Source: UBA2283 sp041658955
GTDB taxonomy: Bacteria > Patescibacteriota > Microgenomatia > UBA12405
DNA length: 16,324 nt
Direction of reading: 5' to 3'
Assembly: GCA_041658955.1 (NCBI GenBank)
Contig: JBAZZE010000022.1
Location: 1 to 16,324, forward strand
The position numbers and the translations under genes are program-made. The notes under the pieces were generated by a model. The model made no database searches and was not told the origin of the DNA. It saw nothing but the letters and a program-made list of their open reading frames with translations. Positions 1 through 6,961 of this stretch are shown in pieces. How positions within the stretch are numbered: the first letter of the stretch is position 1; each line of letters starts with the position of its first letter.

Positions 1-1651
1 CACCTCTACCAACTCTGCCCCGTAATTGATGGAGTGATGCTAGTCCAAATCTGTCAGCTGATTGGATGATAATTACTGTAGCATTGGGAAAATCTATACC
101 AACTTCAATTATGGGAGTGGTAATCAAGATATCAATTTCCCCTTTCTCAAACCGTTCAAAAATTTTTTGTCTTTGTTCTGGTTTTATTTTACTGTGAATT
201 AATTCTAGTTTGAGATGAGGGAATACTAACTGAAGATTTTTAAACTCAGTAGTAGCTGATTTGACGGCAGTTTGAGTTTCTGAGTCTTCAATGAAGGGGC
301 AAACTATAAACGCTTGTTCTTTTGTTTTTTGAATATGAGTATCGAGCCATTTATAGCAATCGTCGATTTTTGGTGGTGCCACCACAAAAGTTTTGACAGG
401 TTGCCATCGGGGAAGGTGAGCCAAAGTAGAAACATCGAGGTGTCCGTATATTGAGAGGGCTAAGGTCCTGGGAATAGGGGTGGCGGTTAGTGAAAGGCTG
501 TGGGGTGGATTTTTATATTTATTTAAAAAGTTACGTTGGGAAACACCAAACTTGTGTTGCTCGTCGATTATTAAAAGAGCAACTTTTTTAAGTAAACTTT
601 CATTTTGGTAAAAGGCAGCATGTGTGGATATGATTATGGCATTATTGGGAATCGTTTTAGGTTTTGATTTATTGTCTAGTAATAGTATGGGGCAACTTTT
701 AAGTAAAGAAGAAAATGATGAAAAATGTTGCTTGGCTAATATTTGAGTAGGAGCCACTAATAGGGTTATTTTATTGTTGGAGCTGGTTAGGTGAGCGGCC
801 AGAATGGCAACAATTGTTTTACCAGAGCCAACATCACCGCTTAGTAGTCGATGAGCGGGCCTTTTACTTAAAAGATCCGATTTGACCTCATCCCAAGCTG
901 TTTGCTGGCTGGGACTAAGATCATAAGGTAAAAAATCCGTAAGCGGAGTAATTTTAAGTTGGTATGCCGGTTTTTGTTGGGAAATGGTTTGTTTTTGAAG
1001 GTGAGAAAGAGAAAGTAAAGAGAGGGACTGGTTGAGGTTTATCCTAGTTTGAGCCATCGCTAAAGTTTTGGCTTTTGACGGGCGATGAATTTCTTGGATG
1101 GCTTCTTCTTGGCTGAGTAAACCATATTTGGAGATGATAACTTTGGGGAGGACATCTTTTATTGGTTTGAGAAGTTTGTCGAAGTTTTGATGGATTATCT
1201 TTTCGATCTGAGAAGATTTTAGCCCTGATGTTTGGTGATAAATTGGAATGATTCGCCCAGTTTTATTACCCACAAGCGGAGCCACTAAAGTAGCCTTATT
1301 TTGGTACAGCGATGGCGACCCGGCCACGCTAATAGTCTCACCAACTTTGATAGATTTACTCAAATAAGGCTGGTTAAACCAGATTAGGTTAAGACTGCCA
1401 GTATTGTCACGAATGGTAGCCCTTTGGATGTTTTTGTGAGAACGAGTGTAAATATTTTGAAAATTAGTGACTTGTCCACTAAAGGTAGTTGGTATTTCGA
1501 GTTCTAGGTCAGAAATGTTTTTACAATTAGAAAAGTCTAGATAACGGTGGGGGTAAAAATGAACTAACTCTATGGGATTGGAAATGCCAAGAGTTTCAAA
1601 TAGTACACTGGTTTTTGGTCCAATTCCGGTGAGTGAGATAAGGGAGGGCAT
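1..1651 (-). CDS. recG: ATP-dependent DNA helicase RecG, 3' end cut off by window edge
   Basis: RecG is a superfamily 2 helicase that remodels stalled replication forks and branch-migrates recombination intermediates. About 550 residues are visible, read directly by translating the minus strand from the ATG at 1651. The N-terminal third is the wedge/OB-fold region, with the family pattern 'FYPHRYLDFS' near residues 32-41. The helicase core follows: Walker A GDVGSGKT with Lys278, the DEQH box at residues 363-366 followed by KFG, the 'TATPIPRTLA' motif III, and the motif VI 'QLRGRVGRG', which lies at the window edge. The C-terminal roughly 100 residues beyond motif VI lie outside the window. 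The start sits 24 bp from the start of a divergent small gene, with no ribosome-binding motif. No internal stop or frameshift was seen. The motif order makes RecG clear; UvrB, Mfd and PriA do not fit the OB-wedge plus 'TATPIPRT' combination as well. Confidence 0.95.
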   Translation of the reverse strand, partial: MPSLISLTGIGPKTSVLFETLGISNPIELVHFYPHRYLDFSNCKNISDLELEIPTTFSGQVTNFQNIYTRSHKNIQRATIRDNTGSLNLIWFNQPYLSKSIKVGETISVAGSPSLYQNKATLVAPLVGNKTGRIIPIYHQTSGLKSSQIEKIIHQNFDKLLKPIKDVLPKVIISKYGLLSQEEAIQEIHRPSKAKTLAMAQTRINLNQSLSLLSLSHLQKQTISQQKPAYQLKITPLTDFLPYDLSPSQQTAWDEVKSDLLSKRPAHRLLSGDVGSGKTIVAILAAHLTSSNNKITLLVAPTQILAKQHFSSFSSLLKSCPILLLDNKSKPKTIPNNAIIISTHAAFYQNESLLKKVALLIIDEQHKFGVSQRNFLNKYKNPPHSLSLTATPIPRTLALSIYGHLDVSTLAHLPRWQPVKTFVVAPPKIDDCYKWLDTHIQKTKEQAFIVCPFIEDSETQTAVKSATTEFKNLQLVFPHLKLELIHSKIKPEQRQKIFERFEKGEIDILITTPIIEVGIDFPNATVIIIQSADRFGLASLHQLRGRVGRG

Positions 1652-1675
1652 AACAGTTTATGTTATCATTTAGGC
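1652..1675. promoter_or_regulatory. Very short divergent promoter region between recG and the 39-residue gene
   Basis: Only 24 bp separate the two divergent start codons. A -10-like TATCAT at 1664-1669 ends 6 nt before the plus-strand ATG at 1676, which would give an essentially leaderless transcript. No good -35 was found. An AT-rich stretch on the other strand could serve recG, but no box stands out. This is inference from position and composition. Confidence 0.4.
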
Positions 1676-1795
1676 ATGAGAATTCTGGGCAAGAAGATTG
1701 GCAGGAAGGGAATCACCAAATTTGTACTAGTAATATCAATGATGGCATTGTTACTTGGTGGCATTACTCCATTTCTGAGTCTACTAATTAGATGA
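1676..1795 (+). CDS. 39-residue single-span membrane peptide, overlapping the PBP start
   Basis: This small open frame runs from ATG 1676 to TGA 1793-1795. It encodes a basic N-terminus (MRILGKKIGRKGITK) followed by one hydrophobic segment at about residues 16-38, ending in Arg39. By the positive-inside rule the N-terminus would be cytoplasmic. Its stop overlaps the next gene's start as ATGA, the classic arrangement for translational coupling, and a -10-like TATCAT lies just upstream. The peptide may be a small partner of the downstream peptidoglycan synthase, or simply a leader whose translation delivers ribosomes to it. No family was recognised. Support is the coupling, promoter-like box and amphipathic/basic design; coding status remains unproven because the frame is short. 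Confidence 0.55.
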   Translation: MRILGKKIGRKGITKFVLVISMMALLLGGITPFLSLLIR

Positions 1796-4437
1796 GAAAA
1801 AAGAATTTCATTAGCCGACTAAAATCGATAAATTTTGGAAGTAGGCGTTTTTGGTACCGCGCAGTTTTAGCGTTACTGGTCATGGGTCTAGTCGGGTATG
1901 TGGCGGTGCTAGTAGCTTTTGTATGGTATTCAAAGGATCTACCTACTCCAAACAAAGTAGTCAGGAGAGATGGCTTTTCAAGCCGTATTTACGATCGTAA
2001 TGGTGAGTTGGTCTATGATGTATACAAAGATGCTAAACGGGTACCAGTGGTTTGGGAGGATGTCCCTGATACTTTAAAAAATGCCACAGTGGCCGTTGAA
2101 GATAAAGATTTTTATAAGCATCAAGGTTTTGATCCGTTAACCCCGTTTAGAATAATTAAAAATGTGTTTACTTTAGGTAAATTTACTGGTGGTTCGACAC
2201 TTACCCAACAGTTGGTTAAAAATGTATTACTTACCTCTGACCGGACAGTAACTCGAAAAATCAAAGAGTTTATGTTGTCGGTACAGATCGAGGCAAAATA
2301 CAAGAAGAGTGAAATTCTACTTATGTATTTAAATGAGTCACCATACGGTGGGGCTGATTGGGGTGTGGGAATAGCGGCTGAACAGTACTTTGGTAAAAGT
2401 GTCAAAGATTTGACCTTGCCAGAGTCAGTTATCTTAGCTGGCTTACCCCAACGTCCAAATGTATACTCCCCTTTTTCTAAGACACCAACAGCATACATAG
2501 ACAGAGCTTCTCATGTAGTTGATCGGATGGTTGAGGATGGATATATCAGTGAGGAAGTTGGTAAAGAAACTAAAGACGCAGTGAAGAATTTTAAATTCGC
2601 AGAAAACAAAAGTCAGTTGGCAGCACCCCACTTTATTTTTTGGTTAAAGGATGAATTGAGTCGTAAGTATGGTGAAGATGTGGTTGAGGGAGGTGGATTA
2701 AAAATCACTTCTACTCTAGATCTTAAATTACAAGAAAAAGTTCAAACTATCGTCAGTGAAGAAATAGATAAAGCTGAGAAATTGGGAATTAGTAACGGTG
2801 CTGCTGTGGTAATGGACCCAACCAATGGTCAAGTTTTGGCGATGGTCGGTTCCCGAGGCTACAACAGTGACAAAACTGACGGAAAATTTAATGTGGTGAC
2901 ACAAGCCCTTAGGCAACCAGGGTCAGCCATAAAACCGGTGACGTACCTGACAGCTATTCGCAAAGGTTATTCGGCATCGACTATGGTTATGGATACCCCA
3001 GTAACTTTCGCTGGTACTGCCGGTCAAAAAGATTATAGTCCTCAAAACTATAATGGAAAATTTAATGGTCCAATGAGTTTGGCTCAAGCATTGGGTAACT
3101 CAATAAATACAGTTGCTGTCAAAATGCTAGCAAACGTGGGATTGTCGAATATGTTAAGACAAGCATATGACATGGGTATGACAACACTGGAACCATCAAC
3201 AGATAATCTTAAAAAATATGGATTGGCAGTTACTTTGGGAGGTGCGGATGTAAAAATGATTGATCTGGCATCAGCTTACGGGGCATTTGCCAATGGAGGA
3301 CAAAGAGTTGATCCGGTGGGGATATTAAAAGTAGAAGATCGAAGCGGAAGAGTTTTGGAAGAATTTAATCCAACATCTGGAAAACAAGTTATGTCACCCC
3401 AAGAGGCTTTTATAATTTCCAATATTTTGGCAGACAACAACAATCGAATAATTACTTTTGGAGCCGTTAACGGCTTGCAAGTTCCTGGATATCAAGTAGC
3501 AGTTAAAACTGGTACTACAAATGATAAAAAAGATAACTGGACAATTGGTTGGACACCAAATCTTCTAACCACTGTCTGGGTAGGTAACAATGACAATACC
3601 CCAATGTTGAAAGTTGCCTCGGGTGTGTCAGGTGCTAGCCCAATTTGGAAACGGATAATGTTGGCAAGTTTACCAGGTAGACCAAAACAAGATTTTTCAA
3701 TACCCTCGGCTATTGTTCATATGGAAGTTGATAAGGTTTCAGGTTACGCATCACATGATGGATTTCCCACGGTAGGAGCATATTTTATTGATGGTACACA
3801 ACCAAAAATTAATGACCCGATTCACTTGAAGTTGAAAGTCTGTAAAGATAAAGCAGGATTGGCACCACCGGAAGATGTTAGTAATGGAAATTATAATGAG
3901 AAAGAATTCTTCAAGTTCAAAGAAGACGATCCAATATCTAAAGATGGCAAAAACCGTTGGCAAGAAGGAATCGATGGCTGGATAAGCCAGCAAACTGATA
4001 AAGATAAATACTTTCCACCGGAATCTTTTTGTCGGAATGATGGAACTGTAGCGGCTAATTTTGAAAGTCCCGGTGACAAAACAACTGTGGGGAATAACTT
4101 TAATGTGAAGATCGGAACCACTTCTTTGAAAAAAATTGTTAAAGCAAAATTGCAAGTCAATGGAGTTGATAATAAAGTTTGGACAGAAAGACCTTTTGAA
4201 GCAAACATCAACTTACCCGATGGAACTTATTCTTTGAAAGCGTTTGTGACCGATATTGATGGAGCCACTTTCGATAGAGAAATTAAAATTGGGGTTAATA
4301 AGCCATGGGATTGGGCACCATCCCCTACTCCAACCACAGTACCGACGCTTGGACCAACATCGATACCGACTCCAACAACTGGAGTTATTGTGCCAACAGT
4401 CGCACCAACAGTAGCCCCAATACCAACAGCGATATAG
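1792..4437 (+). CDS. Class A penicillin-binding protein (bifunctional glycosyltransferase/transpeptidase)
   Basis: This 881-residue membrane-anchored enzyme polymerises lipid II into glycan strands and cross-links the peptides. A basic N-terminus precedes one transmembrane helix at about residues 22-46. The GT51 domain carries the catalytic Glu103 in EDKDFYKHQGFD (103-114), GGSTLTQQ (133-140) and the KYKKSEILLMYLNE block. The transpeptidase domain has all three active-site motifs: SAIK with nucleophile Ser378 and Lys381, SIN at 437-439, and KTGT starting at Lys572. After the catalytic region come a linker containing two isolated cysteines, an Ig-like beta-rich module at about residues 755-845, and a Pro/Thr-rich tail of about 35 residues. 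That extracellular tail resembles linkers of other exported proteins in this window. The start overlaps the preceding peptide gene (ATGA), so translation is probably coupled. The PBP1a/2c-type assignment is secure; a precise paralog name is not. Confidence 0.96.
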   Translation: MRKKNFISRLKSINFGSRRFWYRAVLALLVMGLVGYVAVLVAFVWYSKDLPTPNKVVRRDGFSSRIYDRNGELVYDVYKDAKRVPVVWEDVPDTLKNATVAVEDKDFYKHQGFDPLTPFRIIKNVFTLGKFTGGSTLTQQLVKNVLLTSDRTVTRKIKEFMLSVQIEAKYKKSEILLMYLNESPYGGADWGVGIAAEQYFGKSVKDLTLPESVILAGLPQRPNVYSPFSKTPTAYIDRASHVVDRMVEDGYISEEVGKETKDAVKNFKFAENKSQLAAPHFIFWLKDELSRKYGEDVVEGGGLKITSTLDLKLQEKVQTIVSEEIDKAEKLGISNGAAVVMDPTNGQVLAMVGSRGYNSDKTDGKFNVVTQALRQPGSAIKPVTYLTAIRKGYSASTMVMDTPVTFAGTAGQKDYSPQNYNGKFNGPMSLAQALGNSINTVAVKMLANVGLSNMLRQAYDMGMTTLEPSTDNLKKYGLAVTLGGADVKMIDLASAYGAFANGGQRVDPVGILKVEDRSGRVLEEFNPTSGKQVMSPQEAFIISNILADNNNRIITFGAVNGLQVPGYQVAVKTGTTNDKKDNWTIGWTPNLLTTVWVGNNDNTPMLKVASGVSGASPIWKRIMLASLPGRPKQDFSIPSAIVHMEVDKVSGYASHDGFPTVGAYFIDGTQPKINDPIHLKLKVCKDKAGLAPPEDVSNGNYNEKEFFKFKEDDPISKDGKNRWQEGIDGWISQQTDKDKYFPPESFCRNDGTVAANFESPGDKTTVGNNFNVKIGTTSLKKIVKAKLQVNGVDNKVWTERPFEANINLPDGTYSLKAFVTDIDGATFDREIKIGVNKPWDWAPSPTPTTVPTLGPTSIPTPTTGVIVPTVAPTVAPIPTAI

Positions 4438-4448
4438 ATTGATATAAA

Positions 4449-4516
4449 TATATACCGATAGAATAGGTATAAACGTGTTTTATATAGTTGTTAGCAGTTT
4501 GAACTATTGACTGCTA
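4449..4516. terminator. Weak hairpins between convergent genes, possible bidirectional terminator
   Basis: A perfect 7-bp inverted repeat, TAGCAGT at 4492-4498 and ACTGCTA at 4510-4516 with an 11-nt loop, is followed on the plus strand by TTTCT. It spans the stop codon of the minus-strand gene. A second repeat, TATACC 4451-4456 with GGTATA 4466-4471, lies just after the PBP stop. Both stems are AT-rich and the T-tracts poor, so the call is tentative. Confidence 0.35.
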
Positions 4517-4716
4517 TTTCTCACCTCTAGATCAGTAGAAGCATCAACTGCTTGCCCTAAGTTCAGTTGTTCTGACTTTGTATAGGCAGTTCCCCTTCTT
4601 ACTGGCTGATTACGATACCTTTCTCTGGTAGCGTCATCTAATCTGTAAGCGGGCAATAAACTTTCTGGAGACAGAGCTCTTCTCGCAGCTTCGATTTGTT
4701 CTAATTGAGTAGCCAT
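4504..4716 (-). CDS. Small hypothetical protein, 70 residues
   Basis: The frame encodes a soluble, charged protein beginning MATQLEQIEAARRAL and rich in Arg, Glu and Gln, with no transmembrane segment, signal peptide or cysteine motif. I chose the ATG at 4716. A longer version needs a TTG at 4743 that would place nearly the whole upstream AT-rich promoter-like stretch inside the gene. The first half looks helical (EQIEAARRALSPESLL); the second half is polar and probably disordered. It lies about 28 nt beyond a strong intrinsic terminator on the same strand, and so either has its own promoter (TTGTTT, 17 nt, TAATAA just before the ATG) or is controlled by readthrough of that terminator. No family was recognised. 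The composition is protein-like, but coding status is moderately uncertain. Confidence 0.5.
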   Translation of the reverse strand: MATQLEQIEAARRALSPESLLPAYRLDDATRERYRNQPVRRGTAYTKSEQLNLGQAVDASTDLEVRNSSQ

Positions 4717-4744
4717 GTTTATTAGAAAATAATAATTAGTCAAA

Positions 4745-4770
4745 CAAAAACCCCCGACTTGCGTCGGGGG
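4745..4770 (-). terminator. Strong intrinsic terminator (minus strand)
   Basis: A perfect 8-bp GC-rich stem, CCCCCGAC 4751-4758 with GTCGGGGG 4763-4770, closes a GCAA (GNRA-type) tetraloop when read on the minus strand. It is followed by TTTTTGTTTG. The T-tract orientation makes it a terminator for leftward transcription. It lies downstream of the gene at 4908 and directly upstream of the gene at 4504. Confidence 0.9.
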
Positions 4771-4791
4771 TTGAATTGACTTAGATTGCTA

Positions 4792-4855
4792 CTTTACGTC
4801 AAATTCCCACCGACTGGCGGTAGAATAAGTTTTGAAATAGTAATAAGACGTAAAG
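4792..4855 (-). ncRNA. Candidate structured RNA element upstream of the 4745 terminator
   Basis: A perfect 9-bp long-range helix, CTTTACGTC 4792-4800 with GACGTAAAG 4847-4855, encloses a small hairpin at 4804-4825 (ACCG/CGGT core, 5-nt loop, outer TTC/GAA pairs). On the minus strand the position 4807/4822 pair is G·U, on the plus strand it is a C/A mismatch, so the minus strand is the better RNA. The terminator follows in the same direction and a small gene begins 28 nt later, a leader-type arrangement. No known RNA family was recognised. It could instead be the 3' UTR of the 4908 gene. Confidence 0.4.
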
Positions 4856-4907
4856 AGGTCATTGAGGAAATAATACTAAGGTTGTAGTAGATTGTAAAGA
4901 ATTAATT

Positions 4908-5084
4908 TTAGCCGGAACCACGGGTGGTTGGTAATTCTATTACTGGTTTTCCCATGCCTACTAAGATTTCATTGACCAAACTTCTAACCTCTGGCTTGTC
5001 CATTAAAGGGTTACCTTTGTATCCGCCCTCGGTCACAAGTGATTGGGCAATAACGATCAGTGTTTTGGAGTCATATTCTGACAT
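4908..5084 (-). CDS. Small hypothetical protein, 58 residues
   Basis: This short soluble protein begins MSEYDSKTLIVIAQSLVTEG, contains a predicted helical stretch (PEVRSLVNEILVGMG at about 31-45) and ends in a flexible Thr/Arg/Gly/Ser tail. The ATG at 5084 is preferred; an extension to a TTG at 5120 would add a hydrophobic leader without other support. There is no cysteine motif, signal peptide or clear family. It lies 164 nt downstream of pheT on the same strand, after a weak hairpin pair, and is followed by the structured segment and strong terminator at 4745-4855. It may therefore be the last gene of the long leftward operon or a separate unit. Amino acid composition and an intact frame support coding; function is unknown. 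Confidence 0.5.
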   Translation of the reverse strand: MSEYDSKTLIVIAQSLVTEGGYKGNPLMDKPEVRSLVNEILVGMGKPVIELPTTRGSG

Positions 5085-5143
5085 AATGAAGTTTAGGAAG
5101 ATAAATAAATCACCAGACAATATCTGGGTTAGTTAAGAGTTGT

Positions 5144-5175
5144 GTCTTTTTGAGTAAAGACTCCCGGGTGGGAGT
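5144..5175 (-). terminator. Overlapping alternative hairpins after pheT, weak terminator or processing site
   Basis: ACTCCC 5160-5165 pairs with GGGAGT 5170-5175 around a 4-nt loop; GTCTTT 5144-5149 pairs with AAAGAC 5156-5161 around a 6-nt loop. The two share bases 5160-5161, so they are mutually exclusive. Neither has a proper T-tract in the leftward direction. The rest of 5085-5248 holds only a small inverted repeat, CCAGA 5113-5117 with TCTGG 5123-5127. Confidence 0.35.
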
Positions 5176-5248
5176 GTGTCAAAAATCTGACTATGCTCCC
5201 AGATCCGGAAACATAAATGAAAATGATGGAGAAAGAAATCGGCTCATA

Positions 5249-6961
5249 TTAGTTAAGATCGAATGTATCAAGGTGGATTTTTTTAGCGGTCTTATCATCG
5301 CAGTTGTAGTAGCTAACTCTGAAGGTATATTTATTTTCGAAAATATCAGTAATCTCCATAGACCATAAAATATTTGGGTCTATTAAATCAGAATATTTTT
5401 TAATTAGTGCTTTGGGGTCAGCAGGACCGCTAGAAACGACATTTGCATCAAGAGTAATGATCTGCGAGGTTAGCTCGATTGCTGAATTATTGATGTCTTG
5501 TGGGTTGTATGACTTTGGCTTATCCAGATCATCTAAAATTATTTCTTTGAATTCACTACCATCGTATGTTCCTAAGGCAAATTTTTCGATGTACTTGTCG
5601 GCTTCTTTATAGTATATTTTGCCGATTTCAAAAAACTTAGGATTTGGCAACTTATAGCGATTATATTGGTCGAGCTGTAATTTTAGTGAAGGAATTAGAC
5701 TCTGACGGAGATAAATTACTTCGGCATTAATACTATTTTCGGTTTTAATAACAGTTTTTTGGTCAACAGCTGTTGATACAAGTGGCCAAGTGATTACTTC
5801 GTCGTAGCCTTCAGAAACAAGTCTGTCTTTGGTCTGTTCGATCAGAAATATTTCAGCTGGAGTAATGTTTTTGACGGATTTAAATTCGAGTGGTTGATTT
5901 GTGGGGATATTGTTATAACCATAAAATCGGATAACTTCTTCAGCTAGATCTTCGGGAATAGTGATATCTTTGCGAATCGAGGGTGGGGTAACAAAATTTT
6001 CATTTATAACACAGTCAAGATTGGTGAGTGTTTTCTTCGCAAAATCAACAGATATGTCTATTCCAGAAATTAGGCTGGGAGAGTCGAAGTCGAAATCTAT
6101 ACTTGGGGATTCGATTGGATTTGGGTAATAGTCATAAAAATTGGAACCAATAGAGCCTCCGCAATTTTCTATGATCAACTTAGTAAGATAATTGATGGCA
6201 CTAGGAATTAGATCGGGGTCAAGAAATTTTTCAAGTCTAGTGGCCGCTTCTGTAGTAACTTTTAGTTGATGGCTATTTTGACGTACAACACTTGGGTTGT
6301 AAACCGCAAATTCAATGATGGTATTGGTAGTGCTATCGTCTATGGCGCATGACTCACCTCCCCAGAAGCTTAGACTTAGGGCACTGCGCGCATAATTGAC
6401 CATCAAAATATTTTTATTAATCGGCAGAACTGTTCCATCAAGACTTTTAAATTCTGTATATTTTGGATTCATTTGCCAGACTAGATTGTCAGTAGATTTT
6501 GACGTATCAAAAGCGTGGTTGGGAATACCAAACATAAACATAACGTAATTGGTTAGGTCGACCAATGTATTAATGCTGTTTGTGCCATGAATACGGACGA
6601 ATTTTTGAAGCCACTGGGGTGATTTTTTGTTCTGAATGTGAACAATTTTGACAGCCATTACCCGAGTAACATTGTCAGTTTCAACTTTTATTGGCAGGAT
6701 GTAGTTTGATTTGGGTATTTCAATGTCTGATAAGTTTTGGAGGGGGAGATCGTAAAGTACAGCCAGATCTCTAGCAAGTCCGTAGTAACCGAGACAATCA
6801 CCGCGATTTATTTTGATATCGAAATCAAAAACTATTTCGTTTTCAATTTCTTCATAGAAATTGCAAAAATGGCCAATCATTGTCAGATCATCGCGAAGCT
6901 TTTGTGGTTCAACATCGAGTGTGGGGAGAAATTTTTGGAGATGAGAGTATATTAGTTTCAT
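5249..6961 (-). CDS. pheT: Phenylalanyl-tRNA synthetase beta subunit, compact form
   Basis: PheT pairs with PheS in the heterotetramer that charges tRNA-Phe; the beta subunit carries editing and tRNA-binding modules. At 570 residues it is much shorter than the usual bacterial length of about 800. The N-terminus (MKLIYSHLQKFLP to about residue 32) runs almost straight into 'INRGDCLGYYGLARDLA' near 51-67, so the EMAPII/OB-like tRNA-binding insert found between these blocks in most bacteria is absent. The B3/B4 editing region follows (NTLVDLTNYVMFMFGIPNHAFD near 130-151). Then comes the B5 DNA-binding-like domain with PSIRKDITIPEDLAEEVIRF and YGYNNIP near 325-355, followed by the catalytic-like core. 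The C-terminal 70-80 residues look like a reduced ferredoxin-fold anticodon-binding domain. The start overlaps the pheS stop as ATGA (6958-6961). There is no frameshift, so the reduction appears to be evolved rather than decay. Confidence 0.95.
   Translation of the reverse strand: MKLIYSHLQKFLPTLDVEPQKLRDDLTMIGHFCNFYEEIENEIVFDFDIKINRGDCLGYYGLARDLAVLYDLPLQNLSDIEIPKSNYILPIKVETDNVTRVMAVKIVHIQNKKSPQWLQKFVRIHGTNSINTLVDLTNYVMFMFGIPNHAFDTSKSTDNLVWQMNPKYTEFKSLDGTVLPINKNILMVNYARSALSLSFWGGESCAIDDSTTNTIIEFAVYNPSVVRQNSHQLKVTTEAATRLEKFLDPDLIPSAINYLTKLIIENCGGSIGSNFYDYYPNPIESPSIDFDFDSPSLISGIDISVDFAKKTLTNLDCVINENFVTPPSIRKDITIPEDLAEEVIRFYGYNNIPTNQPLEFKSVKNITPAEIFLIEQTKDRLVSEGYDEVITWPLVSTAVDQKTVIKTENSINAEVIYLRQSLIPSLKLQLDQYNRYKLPNPKFFEIGKIYYKEADKYIEKFALGTYDGSEFKEIILDDLDKPKSYNPQDINNSAIELTSQIITLDANVVSSGPADPKALIKKYSDLIDPNILWSMEITDIFENKYTFRVSYYNCDDKTAKKIHLDTFDLN

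Noticed and set aside
1793..1795. UGA recoded as glycine, as in some CPR lineages
   Set aside because: No gene needs an in-frame TGA to be read through; all frames are complete with standard stops, and the TGA here works as a normal stop.
4717..4743. TTG starts that lengthen the 4504 gene (4743) and the 4908 gene (to 5120)
   Set aside because: TTG is rarer, and the added residues are AT-driven hydrophobic sequence overlapping promoter-like or hairpin segments.
4924..5136. Plus-strand open frame opposite the 58-residue gene
   Set aside because: It lies antisense to the better-supported minus-strand frame and has no promoter, start context or protein-like motif.
5144..5240. T-box leader downstream of pheT
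   Set aside because: There is no T-box sequence (TGGNACCGCG-like) and no aminoacylation or amino-acid gene follows on that strand.
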